64,000 nucleotides of DNA. It comes from Clostridium uliginosum. GTDB taxonomy: Bacteria > Bacillota > Clostridia > Clostridiales > Clostridiaceae. A program made the position numbers and the translations under genes. The notes below the pieces were generated by a model. The model did not search any database. It saw only the letters and a list, made by a program, of their open reading frames with translations, and had not been told where the DNA came from. The DNA is taken from assembly GCF_900112485.1 (NCBI RefSeq), contig NZ_FOMG01000015.1, positions 1-64,000 on the forward strand, written 5' to 3'. Shown here one piece after another: positions 18,308-28,542 of the stretch; position 1 is the first letter of the stretch, and every line of letters begins with the position of its first letter.

Positions 18308-18353
18308 GTACCTTTAAACTGTAATTTTAAATTACGTTTTAAAGGTATTTTTT
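18308..18353 (+). terminator. Rho-independent terminator after divIVA
   Basis: TACCTTTAAA pairs with TTTAAAGGTA (18309-18318 with 18338-18347), with an inner GTAATTTTAAATTAC stem and TTTTTT following. The sequence just before (ATATGCCTTAAAG) is a leftover right arm of the palindromic repeat. Confidence 0.85.
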
Positions 18354-18383
18354 AATCTATAAAGATAAGGTACAATATATATG

Positions 18384-18412
18384 TTGAGTAATAGAAGGTA
18401 TTATATTATAAT
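18384..18412 (+). promoter_or_regulatory. Sigma-A type promoter for rluD
   Basis: TTGAGT (18384-18389), a 17-base spacer and a perfect TATAAT (18407-18412), about 35 bases before the rluD ATG and after a terminator. Confidence 0.7.
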
Positions 18413-18446
18413 GTTGAGAGAATATGCATAGAAAGGGTATTAGTTT

Positions 18447-19355
18447 ATGGAAAAAACTGTTTTAATAGTTGATAAAAAAGAAGAAGGAATTAGAATAGAT
18501 AAGTATTTGTGTGAAACTTTTAAGGATAAATCTCGTTCCTTTATTCAAGGACTTATTGAAAAAAAAAATATTAATGTAAATGCTAAATTAGTTAAAAGTA
18601 ATTATAAATTAAAAGCCCTTGATGAAATTGAAATAAATATACCAGAACCAGAAGTTTTAAGCGTTGATGCAGAAGATATAGATATAGATGTATTGTATGA
18701 AGATAAGGATATAATAGTTGTAAATAAAGCTCAAGGAATGGTGGTTCATCCTGCGCCAGGAAATTATAATGGAACCTTAGTTAATGCACTATTATTTCAT
18801 TGTAATGATTTATCTAGTATAAATGGAATTATAAGACCTGGAATAGTACATAGAATTGACAAGGATACTTCAGGAGTTCTAGTAGTAGCTAAGAATGATG
18901 AAGCTCATAATAAACTTGCTGAACAATTAAAAGATCATTCTATGAAAAGAGAGTATTATGCATTGGTTGAAGGAAGACTAAAAAATGAATCTGGAACAAT
19001 TGACAAACCTTTGGGACGAGATAAAAAAAATAGATTAAAGATTGCTATAACTCAAGACGGAAGAAGAGCAGTAACTCATTATAAAGTAATTGAGAGATAT
19101 GATGGATATACCTTAATAAAATGTATCTTAGAAACTGGTAGAACACATCAAATAAGAGTACACATGACATCAATTGGATATCCCTTAGTAGGAGATCCGC
19201 TTTATGGATTTAAAAAACAAAAATTTAAACTTAGAGGACAAATGTTACATGCTAAGAAGCTTGGTTTCATACATCCAACTAAGAATGAGTATATAGAATT
19301 CACAACAGATTTACCAGACTATTTTAAAGATATATTACATAAGTTAAAAGATTAA
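18447..19355 (+). CDS. rluD: RluA/RluD family 23S rRNA pseudouridine synthase
   Basis: Protein of 302 residues with an N-terminal S4 domain (about 12-75) and the RluA catalytic domain. The catalytic Asp is D138 in PGIVHRIDKDTSG. ETGRTHQIRVHM and GDPLYG are also present. It isomerises uridines in large-subunit rRNA. The Bacillus gene at this place is ylyB, upstream of pyrR, as here. The exact target uridines are inferred from the subfamily. Confidence 0.92.
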   Translation: MEKTVLIVDKKEEGIRIDKYLCETFKDKSRSFIQGLIEKKNINVNAKLVKSNYKLKALDEIEINIPEPEVLSVDAEDIDIDVLYEDKDIIVVNKAQGMVVHPAPGNYNGTLVNALLFHCNDLSSINGIIRPGIVHRIDKDTSGVLVVAKNDEAHNKLAEQLKDHSMKREYYALVEGRLKNESGTIDKPLGRDKKNRLKIAITQDGRRAVTHYKVIERYDGYTLIKCILETGRTHQIRVHMTSIGYPLVGDPLYGFKKQKFKLRGQMLHAKKLGFIHPTKNEYIEFTTDLPDYFKDILHKLKD

Positions 19356-19393
19356 AAGTTATTTTAATATAATGTTATAAGGGGGAATATTAG

Positions 19394-19951
<558 letters not shown>

Positions 19952-20021
19952 AAAGAACTAGAGAGTGAATAAAACGAATATCACTCAAAAACAGTTAGAT
20001 AGCAGATAAAAGGAGTAGAAT

Positions 20022-21182
20022 ATGTATAATTTAATTGCAACAAGTACTTTTGGTATTGAAAGCATAACAGCAAAGGAATTAAAGGCACTTGGATATGAAG
20101 ATTTAAAGGTTGAAAATGGAAAAGTAACATTTGAAGGTGATGAAATGGATATAGCGATTGCAAATGTTCATTTAAGAACTGCAGACAGAGTATTAATTAA
20201 AATGGCGGAATTTGAAGCAAAATCATTTGAAGAACTTTTCCAAGGAACCAAAAGTGTAAAATGGAATGAAATAATACCTCAAGATGGAGTTATGCATGTT
20301 GTTGGTAAATCAGTAAAATCAACACTTCATAGTGTTCCAGACTGTCAGTCTATTGTTAAGAAGGCAGTTGTTAGTAGTATGAGTGAACATTATGGAATTG
20401 ATCAATTTAGTGAGAGCGGACCAGTTTATAAAATTGAAGTAGCTATATTAAAGGATATAGTCACACTAACAATAGATACAACAGGACCAGGACTTCATAA
20501 GAGAGGATATAGAGAGCTCGCTGGAATAGCACCTTTAAAAGAGACTTTAGCAGCATCAATGCTTTTAATTTCAAGATGGAGAGATGATTTTGAATTAATA
20601 GATCCTTTTTGTGGTTCAGGAACTATATTAATTGAAGGCGCTATGATAGCTCAAAATATTGCTCCAGGAGCAAATAGAAGTTTCGTTTGTGAAACATGGT
20701 CAGATGAACAAAAAAATATGTTTGATATAGTTCGTGATGGAGCTAAAAAATCTATTAAGGACAAAGATATAAAGATAATAGGATATGATATAGATTATAG
20801 AATTATCAAATTAGCTAAGGAAAATGCAAAAAAAGCAGGGGTAGATAAGTATATAGAATTCCAAGAAAGAAACTTTATGGACTTTTCAAGTTCTAAGAAA
20901 CATGGATTTATAATATCAAATCCTCCATACGGAGAAAGACTTGGAGAAAAAGAAGCTTTAGATGTTCTTTATAAACATATGGGAGCTATGAAAAAGAAAC
21001 TAGAAGGTTGGGATTTTAATATTTTAACTTCAATTGAGGATTTCGAAAGATTACTCACAGTAAAATCAACTAAAAATAGAAAATTATATAATGGTAAGAT
21101 TAAATGTCACTATTATCAATACTTTGATAATAGTAAAATTAAAAATGCTGGGGACACATTAATTAATGAATTAATAGATTAG
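20022..21182 (+). CDS. THUMP-domain class I RNA methyltransferase (RlmL/YpsC type)
   Basis: Protein of 386 residues. A ferredoxin-like and THUMP RNA-binding region (about 1-155) is followed by a UPF0020 methyltransferase domain with DPFCGSGTILIEGA (194-207) and the NPPY catalytic motif at 300-303. By family it methylates N2 of a guanosine in 23S rRNA. It corresponds to Bacillus YpsC or the N-terminal half of E. coli RlmL. AAAAGGAG precedes the ATG. Confidence 0.9.
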   Translation: MYNLIATSTFGIESITAKELKALGYEDLKVENGKVTFEGDEMDIAIANVHLRTADRVLIKMAEFEAKSFEELFQGTKSVKWNEIIPQDGVMHVVGKSVKSTLHSVPDCQSIVKKAVVSSMSEHYGIDQFSESGPVYKIEVAILKDIVTLTIDTTGPGLHKRGYRELAGIAPLKETLAASMLLISRWRDDFELIDPFCGSGTILIEGAMIAQNIAPGANRSFVCETWSDEQKNMFDIVRDGAKKSIKDKDIKIIGYDIDYRIIKLAKENAKKAGVDKYIEFQERNFMDFSSSKKHGFIISNPPYGERLGEKEALDVLYKHMGAMKKKLEGWDFNILTSIEDFERLLTVKSTKNRKLYNGKIKCHYYQYFDNSKIKNAGDTLINELID

Positions 21183-21235
21183 TAATACTAGAAACTAATA
21201 AGGCATTTAAAAAGATGGCTATGTTTTAGCAAAGT

Positions 21236-21490
21236 GTTGATATTGTTATATTTTTGTAAAGCGGACATTGAAATTGGACTTTTAGAACTCTTAATGAGTA
21301 TCGTCATCTTTGCTGCTTGTCCAAAGCTTGTCTTTGGAGCAAGCTAAAAGGGGAATATACTCATTTAGACGTTCTTAAGTGAGATCCAAAATTTTATATT
21401 TTGTTGATCGAACTTACTCAGCGAATGAATATGAGTCGAGTTTCCTATATCAACTTCTTAGTCCACTTTACAATATATAACAATATCAAC
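21236..21490. other. Non-coding 255-base element with 30-base inverted ends
   Basis: The gap between convergent genes (21183-21595) holds an imperfect inverted repeat of about 30 bases. The left arm 21236-21266 starts GTTGATATTGTTATAT; the right arm 21461-21490 ends ATATAACAATATCAAC, with both also sharing a TTGTAAAG/CTTTACAA block. Weaker similarity extends outward on both sides. Inside is a hairpin GCTTGTCCAAAG / CTTTGGAGCAAGC (21315-21344). No reading frame is evident. It could be a small non-autonomous mobile element or a structured RNA. Confidence 0.5.
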
Positions 21491-21518
21491 ATGGTTTTAA
21501 AACAAAGCGTAAAAATAA

Positions 21519-21577
21519 AGAAATAGGGATGTGCTTTTGCAAAATATTTTTTAGCAAAAGCATATCCCTATTTTGTT
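21519..21577. terminator. Bidirectional terminator between the RNA methyltransferase and rqcH
   Basis: A long hairpin of about 20 base pairs (AAATAGGGATGTGCTTTTGC with its near-complement at 21554-21573) has A residues on one side and TTTT on the other, so it can serve both converging genes. Confidence 0.85.
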
Positions 21578-21595
21578 TAGTAACGGTAGTTATTT

Positions 21596-23329
21596 TTATT
21601 GATTAAGGTCGAGCTTATCGAAATCTTTAGGATCAACTATTAAGGTCTTGTTTGTATGATAAATCACCATACCAGGCTTTGCACCATTTGGTTTTTTAAG
21701 CTCTTTTATTTTGGTATAATCAACTGGTATTTTAGAAGAATTTTTTCCTTTACTGTAATATGCAGCAATTATTGCAGCTTCCTCTAATGTTTTATCGGGT
21801 ACCTCATAAGAAGCAACAATAACATGAGAACCAGGAATATCTTTTGCATGTAACCAAAGATAATTTTTGTTAGCAAATTTTAAACTTAAATAATCATTTT
21901 GTAGATTATTTTTTCCAACATATATATCAATACCATCACTTGAATGAAAATGATGAGGCTTAGAGGTTTTATTTTTTTTATTAATTTTATCTGATTTTTT
22001 ATATCTCACATACCCAGTTTCAATGAGTTCATTTTTTATATCAGATATTTCATCATAACTTTCAACATTTTGAATATTCGTAAGAACTGAATTTAAATAT
22101 TCTTCTTCTTTATTATTTTTTTCAAGTTGAGATTTGGCATATTCCTCAGATATTTTTAATTTATTGTATTTCTTATAATAAGTTTGAACATTTTCAGAAG
22201 GAGTTTTAAATTGATCTAACTTTATATCGATATACTCTTCTTGTTCATTATAATAATTTAATAATGAGGCTTTAGTATCACCCTTTTTAAATGTATATAT
22301 GTAAGATGTTAAAAGGTCACCTTTTATTCTTAATATGTCTTTTTCAGAGCACTCTTTTAAAGTTTCAATAAGAATTTTTGATTTCTTTTTACATCTATCT
22401 ATATTTGTATTAATGAGTCTTTGAAGATCCGTAGATTTATTGTGAAGTCTGTCTTGTTTATCTTTTTTAGAGAAAAAATCATCCATGAGTATATTAGGAT
22501 CATCATATTTTATTGATGAAAAAGCATTTTCTAAAGAGTTTAACTTTAAAAAATAAAAGTCCTTAAAAAGTCCTAAATTATTCATATAAATATTGTAAGA
22601 AATATTCTTATCTAAATTAAAGATGAAATTATTAAAAAAATCATAAATTTCTTTCCTAGTAGGTGATGAATTTGATTTAATAATGTTATAATATAAATCT
22701 GAAGACAATAATTTACTAATGCCTGTAAAAGACTTAGAAAAGAAATTTTCATCAAAAACTATTGAATTAGTACTTATAAAATCATTTAAAGATTGATATT
22801 CAAATGAAAATGGATTTAATTTATGAGAATCAGGTGGATAAACATAGGTAACTCCTGGATAAAGAACTCTAAAAGTATTTATATCAGGTGTAATATGTTT
22901 AATAGATTCCATAACTTTATTATCTCTATTTCTAACTAATGTGATATTAGAATGTCGGCTCATTATCTCTATGATTAGGGAATAAACACTATCAAAACCT
23001 AATTCGTCTCGATTTTCGATATCAATTATTAATATTCTATCATTATCTTTTTGCGTTAACTTTACAATACGTCCACCTAATATGTATTTTCTTAATACCA
23101 TTAAATACATAGGTGCTTTAATAGGATTATTTTTAGCGTAATTAGTTAAGTGAATTCTAGCAAATCGAGGAGAGGCAGATATTAAAAGTTTTATATTTTT
23201 GCGTTCTTTTCTCAATGTTAAAATAATTTCGTCTTTTTCAGGTTGATTTATTTTATCTATTTTTGAATCTAATATTGATTTTTTTAGATCATCAATTAAA
23301 CTATATAAGTAGATGCCATCTAGTGCCAT
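21596..23329 (-). CDS. rqcH: Ribosome quality-control protein RqcH (NFACT / FbpA family)
   Basis: Protein of 577 residues with an NFACT-N domain (1 to about 170), a coiled-coil middle (about 290-430, CKKKSKILIETLKE) and an NFACT-R domain near the C-terminus (HFHSSDGIDIYVGKNN, NYLWLHAKDIPGSHVIV). D97 and R98, required in Bacillus for tRNA-Ala recruitment, are present at the same positions. RqcH adds C-terminal alanine tails to stalled nascent chains on 50S subunits. AAAGGA precedes the ATG (23327-23329). It is convergent with the upstream methyltransferase gene and divergent from dapF. Confidence 0.94.
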   Translation of the reverse strand: MALDGIYLYSLIDDLKKSILDSKIDKINQPEKDEIILTLRKERKNIKLLISASPRFARIHLTNYAKNNPIKAPMYLMVLRKYILGGRIVKLTQKDNDRILIIDIENRDELGFDSVYSLIIEIMSRHSNITLVRNRDNKVMESIKHITPDINTFRVLYPGVTYVYPPDSHKLNPFSFEYQSLNDFISTNSIVFDENFFSKSFTGISKLLSSDLYYNIIKSNSSPTRKEIYDFFNNFIFNLDKNISYNIYMNNLGLFKDFYFLKLNSLENAFSSIKYDDPNILMDDFFSKKDKQDRLHNKSTDLQRLINTNIDRCKKKSKILIETLKECSEKDILRIKGDLLTSYIYTFKKGDTKASLLNYYNEQEEYIDIKLDQFKTPSENVQTYYKKYNKLKISEEYAKSQLEKNNKEEEYLNSVLTNIQNVESYDEISDIKNELIETGYVRYKKSDKINKKNKTSKPHHFHSSDGIDIYVGKNNLQNDYLSLKFANKNYLWLHAKDIPGSHVIVASYEVPDKTLEEAAIIAAYYSKGKNSSKIPVDYTKIKELKKPNGAKPGMVIYHTNKTLIVDPKDFDKLDLNQ

Positions 23330-23840
23330 TATAATTCGTCCTTTCTTAGTGCAAATAAGGCATTTTTAAAGAAAATAATGCCTTAATATAGTATAACATT
23401 ATAGATGCTTTATTATCAAATATTCATATGATATATTAAGATATAACAGTGTGCTGTAGGATGTTATAGATGGTACTATTTGATAAGGTCAATATTAAAA
23501 TTTTTATGCATTTTCAAAAAATAATGAGTCAGTATGTTAATCTATTTTTTTGAAGATACCTTAGCAAATAATTATTTATATGACAAAGTATATAAGTTCC
23601 AATAAAGTTTGTTCATTAAAATAAATTTTAGAACACTTATAAATACTATGATTTAACTACTATAGTGAAGAACTTATATAGAAAATTTATGATATATATG
23701 ATTCTAAGTAGATATTGTTAATTAAAGATGCAATTTATTATAAAAATTAAATAAAAGTTTATAAATGTATTAACTTAATTAGAACATATATATTTAAAGA
23801 ATATTGAATTGAAGTAATAAAAAATAGGAGGATATATTAA
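23330..23840. other. Gap of 511 bases between divergent rqcH and dapF
   Basis: The gap contains a compact palindrome AAGGCATT / AATGCCTT (23357-23364 with 23377-23384) and a second repeat copy at about 23505-23573 (TGCATTTTCAAAAAATAA ... TTTTTTTGAAGATACCTTAG). The remaining 260 bases before dapF are very AT-rich, with no reading frame and no promoter I can call with confidence. Confidence 0.6.
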
Positions 23841-24668
23841 ATGGATTTTTATAAAATGCACGGTGCAGGAAACGATTTTATATTTATTGAAGATTTTAAT
23901 CATGAAGTAAAGGATGAATGTAAATTAGCGCAAAAGCTTTGTGATAGGCATTTTGGAATTGGAGCAGATGGTTTAGTTATTGTTAGAAAATCGGATAAAG
24001 CTGATTCTAAAATGACTATCATAAATTCAGATGGATCAAGAGCAAATATGTGTGGAAATGCTATAAGATGCTTTGGTAAATATGTTTATGAAAATAAAAT
24101 TATTGACAATACTAAATTTTCAGTTGAAACAGGGGATGGAATTAAAGAAATTGAAATAATATTAAATGAAAATATAGTAGAATATATAAGAGTATATATG
24201 GGTAAACCATGTTATAATGGGGAATATATACCTTTAAATGGGAAAGATAAGTTAATAAATTGTGAGGTTAATGTAGATAATAAAAGTTACAATATGACTA
24301 CATTATTAATGGGAGTTCCGCATACAGTTATTTTTGAAACTAATAGAGAATATGATGTTAAAGAAGGATTAAAGATAGAAAAGTTTAATTTGTTTAAAGA
24401 AGGAACAAATGTGAATTTTGTTAAAGTGAATGATAAAAATCATATAAGAGTTAACACTTGGGAAAGAGGAGCTGGAGCAACATTAGCTTGTGGTACAGGA
24501 TGTTGTGCATCAGTAGTAGTGGCTAAGGATTTAGGATATGTAGATGATGGAAAGATTTTTGTTAAAGCACCAGGCGGAGAATTGATTATTGAAGTTTTAG
24601 ATGATGGAGTGTATATGAGTGGACCAGCTCAATTTGTTTGTAAGGGGCAAAGTTATTTAGTTATCTAA
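23841..24668 (+). CDS. dapF: Diaminopimelate epimerase DapF
   Basis: Protein of 275 residues that interconverts LL- and meso-diaminopimelate for lysine and cell-wall synthesis. It is a cofactor-free racemase using two cysteines, here C71 in ANMCGNAIRC and C217 in ACGTGC. The N-terminal FYKMHGAGNDFI motif is standard. AGGAGG precedes the ATG. The product feeds the MurE step encoded at 7.2 kb, which has the DAP-type DNPR motif. Confidence 0.97.
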   Translation: MDFYKMHGAGNDFIFIEDFNHEVKDECKLAQKLCDRHFGIGADGLVIVRKSDKADSKMTIINSDGSRANMCGNAIRCFGKYVYENKIIDNTKFSVETGDGIKEIEIILNENIVEYIRVYMGKPCYNGEYIPLNGKDKLINCEVNVDNKSYNMTTLLMGVPHTVIFETNREYDVKEGLKIEKFNLFKEGTNVNFVKVNDKNHIRVNTWERGAGATLACGTGCCASVVVAKDLGYVDDGKIFVKAPGGELIIEVLDDGVYMSGPAQFVCKGQSYLVI

Positions 24669-24758
24669 AATAAATCACATTCAAAAAAATAAGCAAAAGA
24701 TTTTTAGCATATTAGTTTATATTTTGTTTTAAATAATGTTTAATATGAGGGGATAGAA

Positions 24759-25763
24759 ATGAAGGAATTTAGAAAAAAGTACTTGCGGTTTTTAACTTTC
24801 ATTATTTTTCCTCTGTTTCTATTAGGATGTTCATCTGGCAAAGAAGATATAACTAAGGTAACAGAGGAAATAAAGTTAAATTCTGGATCAGCATTAAAAA
24901 GTGAAAATGGAAGCTATAAATTGTATAATTATGAAGATGGAAAGTATATACCTGCTCAGCAAAACAGTATGATAGTAGCTTATGATAAGGCAAGTTCAAG
25001 CTATATATATATGGAGGATGAAAAACATTATATTGTACATAACGGATATAAAATGGAAGTTAAGGATAAAAATCATAGTGACATAAAGATATCCCCTAAA
25101 GGAAATTATGTATCATATTTTATGGAAGATGAAGGATTAAAATTAAAGATAGTTACTACTAAAGATAATAATGAAGTTAAATTAAATTCTAATGTATCTA
25201 TATCAGGAACATTATATGATTGGTATGACGAGAAAAATTTAGTTTATTATGGAATTAATGATGATGGTGTAAATGGAATATTTACCTATAATTTAGATAC
25301 TAATAAAGAAGAATTGCTTTACAAATTAGAAGGAGGATATCTATCGTTTATAAAAGCATCAAAAAATGATCTTATTTTTATACAAATAAATTTAGAAAAC
25401 CAAAAAGAATTAATGATTATAAATAAACAAAGTAAAGAAACAAAGAAATTAAGCAATCAAATAGAGGATTTATCAGATTTGATTGTTTATAATGATACAA
25501 TATATTTTACAGGAAAAGTTTATGGAGACACAAATTCACTTTATAAGATAAATTCAGATAAAGTTAAAAGAATAATATTTGACTTTCCTAGTATGGTAAA
25601 AATGGAAAAGGGCTTGAGTCTAGATGAAAATGGAAATATTTTATTTGTTGGTGCTAAGGGAGTTTCAGAAGATGAAGCGATATATAGTTTTTCAGAAGAC
25701 GGAACAATAGCAGTAAGGTCAAAAACGGCAAAAGAATATGTTTTTTTACAATATAGAACTTAA
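24759..25763 (+). CDS. Lipoprotein with probable beta-propeller fold, function unknown
   Basis: Protein of 334 residues with a lipobox LLGC (Cys 24) after a hydrophobic signal, so it should be lipid-anchored outside the membrane. The rest has repeated short beta segments (YLSFIKASKNDLIFIQIN, LYKINSDKVKRIIF) like TolB or WD40-type propellers, but no family was identified. The ATG follows GAGGGGAT. A strong terminator ends the unit at 25798. Confidence 0.7.
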   Translation: MKEFRKKYLRFLTFIIFPLFLLGCSSGKEDITKVTEEIKLNSGSALKSENGSYKLYNYEDGKYIPAQQNSMIVAYDKASSSYIYMEDEKHYIVHNGYKMEVKDKNHSDIKISPKGNYVSYFMEDEGLKLKIVTTKDNNEVKLNSNVSISGTLYDWYDEKNLVYYGINDDGVNGIFTYNLDTNKEELLYKLEGGYLSFIKASKNDLIFIQINLENQKELMIINKQSKETKKLSNQIEDLSDLIVYNDTIYFTGKVYGDTNSLYKINSDKVKRIIFDFPSMVKMEKGLSLDENGNILFVGAKGVSEDEAIYSFSEDGTIAVRSKTAKEYVFLQYRT

Positions 25764-26123
25764 GCATACTAACTTGTTATTTTTTAGAATATGCATTAAA
25801 GGTTTTAAATGTACAGTTTTGTAGAAGTGTACATTTAAAACCTTTTTTTTATTCTTTAGGAATTTATATTATTAAAAAAATCGACAGCTCCACAGTTGCC
25901 TTACGATTTTTTTATTACATTCAAATGAATACATTTACATTAATTGGGATAGAGTATTAAAAATGAAACATGCTTAAATACAAGGGATTATAAGCTGATT
26001 TTAAAATTTAGAGCAGTACTTAGAAGAAAAATGCTAATAATGAAAAAGATTATTAAGTTGTATAAAAGAAAATAATGAGTCAAAGATGCTATATATATTT
26101 TGCACAAGGGTAAGGAGGAGATA
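25760..26123. other. Gap of about 360 bases: repeat half, terminator and poly-A/poly-T hairpin
   Basis: A short palindromic-repeat copy lies at 25760-25799 (TAAGCATACTAACTTGTTAT...GAATATGCATTA). The terminator at 25798-25850 is listed separately. A second hairpin (AAAAAAATCG at 25874-25883 with CGATTTTTTT at 25904-25913) encloses GACAGCTCCACAGTTGCC. The rest shows nothing recognisable before the pilB ribosome site. Confidence 0.55.
25798..25850 (+). terminator. Strong rho-independent terminator after the lipoprotein gene
   Basis: A stem of about 17 base pairs, starting AAAGGTTTTAAATGTAC, pairs with GTACATTTAAAACCTTT and runs into eight T residues. Confidence 0.92.
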
Positions 26124-27482
26124 ATGATTAATGAATATGAAATTAGAGATATAGATTTAAGCATTGCTAGAAAGATAAATAAAAAGATATGTGAAAAATA
26201 TCAAGTTATTCCAATGAAAGAGCAAGGCGATAGTATTATAGTTTTAAGCTGTAACACTAAAGATGATGCAAAAGATTATTTAAGATTTATTTATAATACT
26301 AATATTATAATAAAGAAAATAACAAAAAATAATTATGAATATTTAAAAGAGTTAATATTTGAAGTTGATAATAAAAACTTAGAAGAATATCTTATATATC
26401 ATGCAATAGATAGAAAAGCTAGTGATATCCACATTGAACCTAAAGAGAAGGAAGTGGATGTAAGATATAGAATCAATGGAACTTTAGTTCTAGTTTATAA
26501 GATATCTATATCAGAGTATTTAAGTTTATCTTCTAAGATTAAGCTAAAAGCAAATATGGATATATCTGAGAAGCGAAAACCACAAGATGGAAAGATGACT
26601 ATAAATTATAATGGTAGTGCATATGATTTGAGACTTTCATCTATCCCTATAGTATATGGTGAAAAATTAGTAATAAGACTTCTGTATTGCGAAAAATTTG
26701 ATTATAAACTAGAAGATTTATGTTTTTCACAAGATAAGATAGAACTTATTAGAAGAATTATGGCCTTAAATAATGGACTAGTCATTATAAATGGGCCAAC
26801 CGGGAGTGGCAAATCTACTACATTATATACAATTTTAAAAGAAATAAACAAGGAAGGTATAAATATAACAACTTTAGAAGATCCGGTGGAAGTTTTAATA
26901 CCTAATATTAATCAGATGAGCTTAAGTAAAAAATTAAATATTGATTTTTCAAATGGATTAAAAAATATATTAAGGCAAGATCCTGATGTTATTATGATAG
27001 GAGAAGTTAGAGATGAGGAAACAGCTAAAATTGCTGTTAGATCATCTATTACAGGTCATAAAGTGTATACCACTATTCATTGTAAATCTCCTAGAGATGT
27101 TTATTTAAGATTAGAGGATATGGGAGTTAAATCATATTTAATTAGAGATTCAGTGGTAGGAATTATTTCTCAAAGATTAGTAAAAACATTATGTGAGGAA
27201 TGTAAACAAGAGGATAATGAAAACTTTTATAAAGGAAATAAAGTATATAAAAAAATTGGATGTAAATCTTGTGATTATTCAGGATACGCAGGAAGAAAGC
27301 TTGTTAGTTCTGTATATTTTTTAAACAAGAAATATGATATGGAAAAATTATATAGTGATCAAAGTTATTTATCAAATTCAAGTATGAAAAAGGATCTACA
27401 AAATTTACTTAAAAAAGGAGAAATTCCTTATGATGATTATTTAAGATTTATAGAAGGAGAAGGATTAAGTGAGAATATTTAA
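26124..27482 (+). CDS. pilB: Type IV pilus / competence assembly ATPase (PilB/GspE family)
   Basis: Protein of 452 residues. A short N-terminal domain (1-85) leads to the secretion ATPase core: DIHIEP (101-106), Walker A GPTGSGKST at 224-232, an Asp box around DPDVIMIGEVRDEET, and a four-cysteine zinc site (CEEC, then CKSC). It powers pilus assembly at the inner face of the membrane. ATG at 26124 is chosen because AAGGAGGAG lies just before it; a TTG at 26100 lacks a site. It overlaps pilC by 14 bases. ComGA is an alternative name by role. Confidence 0.92.
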   Translation: MINEYEIRDIDLSIARKINKKICEKYQVIPMKEQGDSIIVLSCNTKDDAKDYLRFIYNTNIIIKKITKNNYEYLKELIFEVDNKNLEEYLIYHAIDRKASDIHIEPKEKEVDVRYRINGTLVLVYKISISEYLSLSSKIKLKANMDISEKRKPQDGKMTINYNGSAYDLRLSSIPIVYGEKLVIRLLYCEKFDYKLEDLCFSQDKIELIRRIMALNNGLVIINGPTGSGKSTTLYTILKEINKEGINITTLEDPVEVLIPNINQMSLSKKLNIDFSNGLKNILRQDPDVIMIGEVRDEETAKIAVRSSITGHKVYTTIHCKSPRDVYLRLEDMGVKSYLIRDSVVGIISQRLVKTLCEECKQEDNENFYKGNKVYKKIGCKSCDYSGYAGRKLVSSVYFLNKKYDMEKLYSDQSYLSNSSMKKDLQNLLKKGEIPYDDYLRFIEGEGLSENI

Positions 27483-28542
27483 TATAAAAAAACACTTTTT
27501 TCAGATGAGATTTAATAAAGTAAGTTCAAAGGAACTAAGCTTAATAGCTGGTAACTTAGCGCAACTTTATAAAGATGGAATAGCTATAAATGATGCACTT
27601 GATTTAGTTCAAGAAGTTACTTTAAACAAAGAGTATAAGAATAGCCTTAGTAAGGTTTTAAGATCAATAGAGGATGGAAAAAGCTTATCAAAAGCTTTTG
27701 GAGAATTTAAAGAATTATATCCTGAATTTTTTATAGGTATAATTTCAATAGGTGAAAATAGTGGAAAATTATATGAAGTCTTGTATGCTTTAAAAAATTA
27801 TTATAGTAAAAGAGTTTTTATAAGAAAAGAGGTTATAAATGCAATAACATATCCAATATTCATATTTTTTTCGCTTATTGCTCTTATAATATTTTTAATA
27901 ACAGTAGTAATACCTAACTTTTATGATATCTATATATCTATAGGAAGCACACCACCTTTAAGTTGTTCAATGTTATATAAGTTCAGTAAATATCTAAAAG
28001 ATAATATTTTAGTTAGCTCGATTTCCATACTTTGTTGGATAGTATTAATACCAGTTATAATTGTTAAAAATTTATCAAAAAGAAAAATAACTCAAACATT
28101 TAAAAATATAAAAATTGTTAAAGATTTTTTTGAATATATGATGGTTTTAACTCTATCTATCATAATGAGTAGTGGAGTTAATATTTCCTATGGACTAAAA
28201 TATTGTTCAGAAGGTATGAGCTTTAGGTATTTAAGAGATAAGTTAAGTGATATTAATAAAAACATTTTAAGGGGATACACATTAACAGAAGCAGTAGATG
28301 ATACTAAGGCATTCTCTAGATATACAATTGCTATAGTGAAAATAAGAGAGGAAAGTGGCTCTGTAGAAGAGGGACTAAAAGAATTGAGCATTTTGTTAGA
28401 AGATAACTTGACTAAAAATATTAAGAAATATATTAGTTTACTTCAACCATTTTTAATTATTTTTATGGCAAGTTTAATTACTATATTTTTAATTGCTTTT
28501 ATACTACCTTTGTTTGATACGCTAAAGAGTGGCATAAGGTAG
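27469..28542 (+). CDS. pilC: Pilus assembly platform protein (PilC/GspF/ComGB family)
   Basis: Protein of 357 residues with two T2SF repeats and three or four membrane segments (about 130-155, 182-202, 325-350). Motifs such as ALDLVQEV, GENSGKLYEVL and KIREESGSVEEGL match the family. It is the inner-membrane platform on which the ATPase acts. GTG start with AAGGAGAAGG upstream, inside the end of pilB. Its stop is followed directly by the ATG of the first prepilin. Confidence 0.92.
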   Translation: MRIFNIKKHFFQMRFNKVSSKELSLIAGNLAQLYKDGIAINDALDLVQEVTLNKEYKNSLSKVLRSIEDGKSLSKAFGEFKELYPEFFIGIISIGENSGKLYEVLYALKNYYSKRVFIRKEVINAITYPIFIFFSLIALIIFLITVVIPNFYDIYISIGSTPPLSCSMLYKFSKYLKDNILVSSISILCWIVLIPVIIVKNLSKRKITQTFKNIKIVKDFFEYMMVLTLSIIMSSGVNISYGLKYCSEGMSFRYLRDKLSDINKNILRGYTLTEAVDDTKAFSRYTIAIVKIREESGSVEEGLKELSILLEDNLTKNIKKYISLLQPFLIIFMASLITIFLIAFILPLFDTLKSGIR

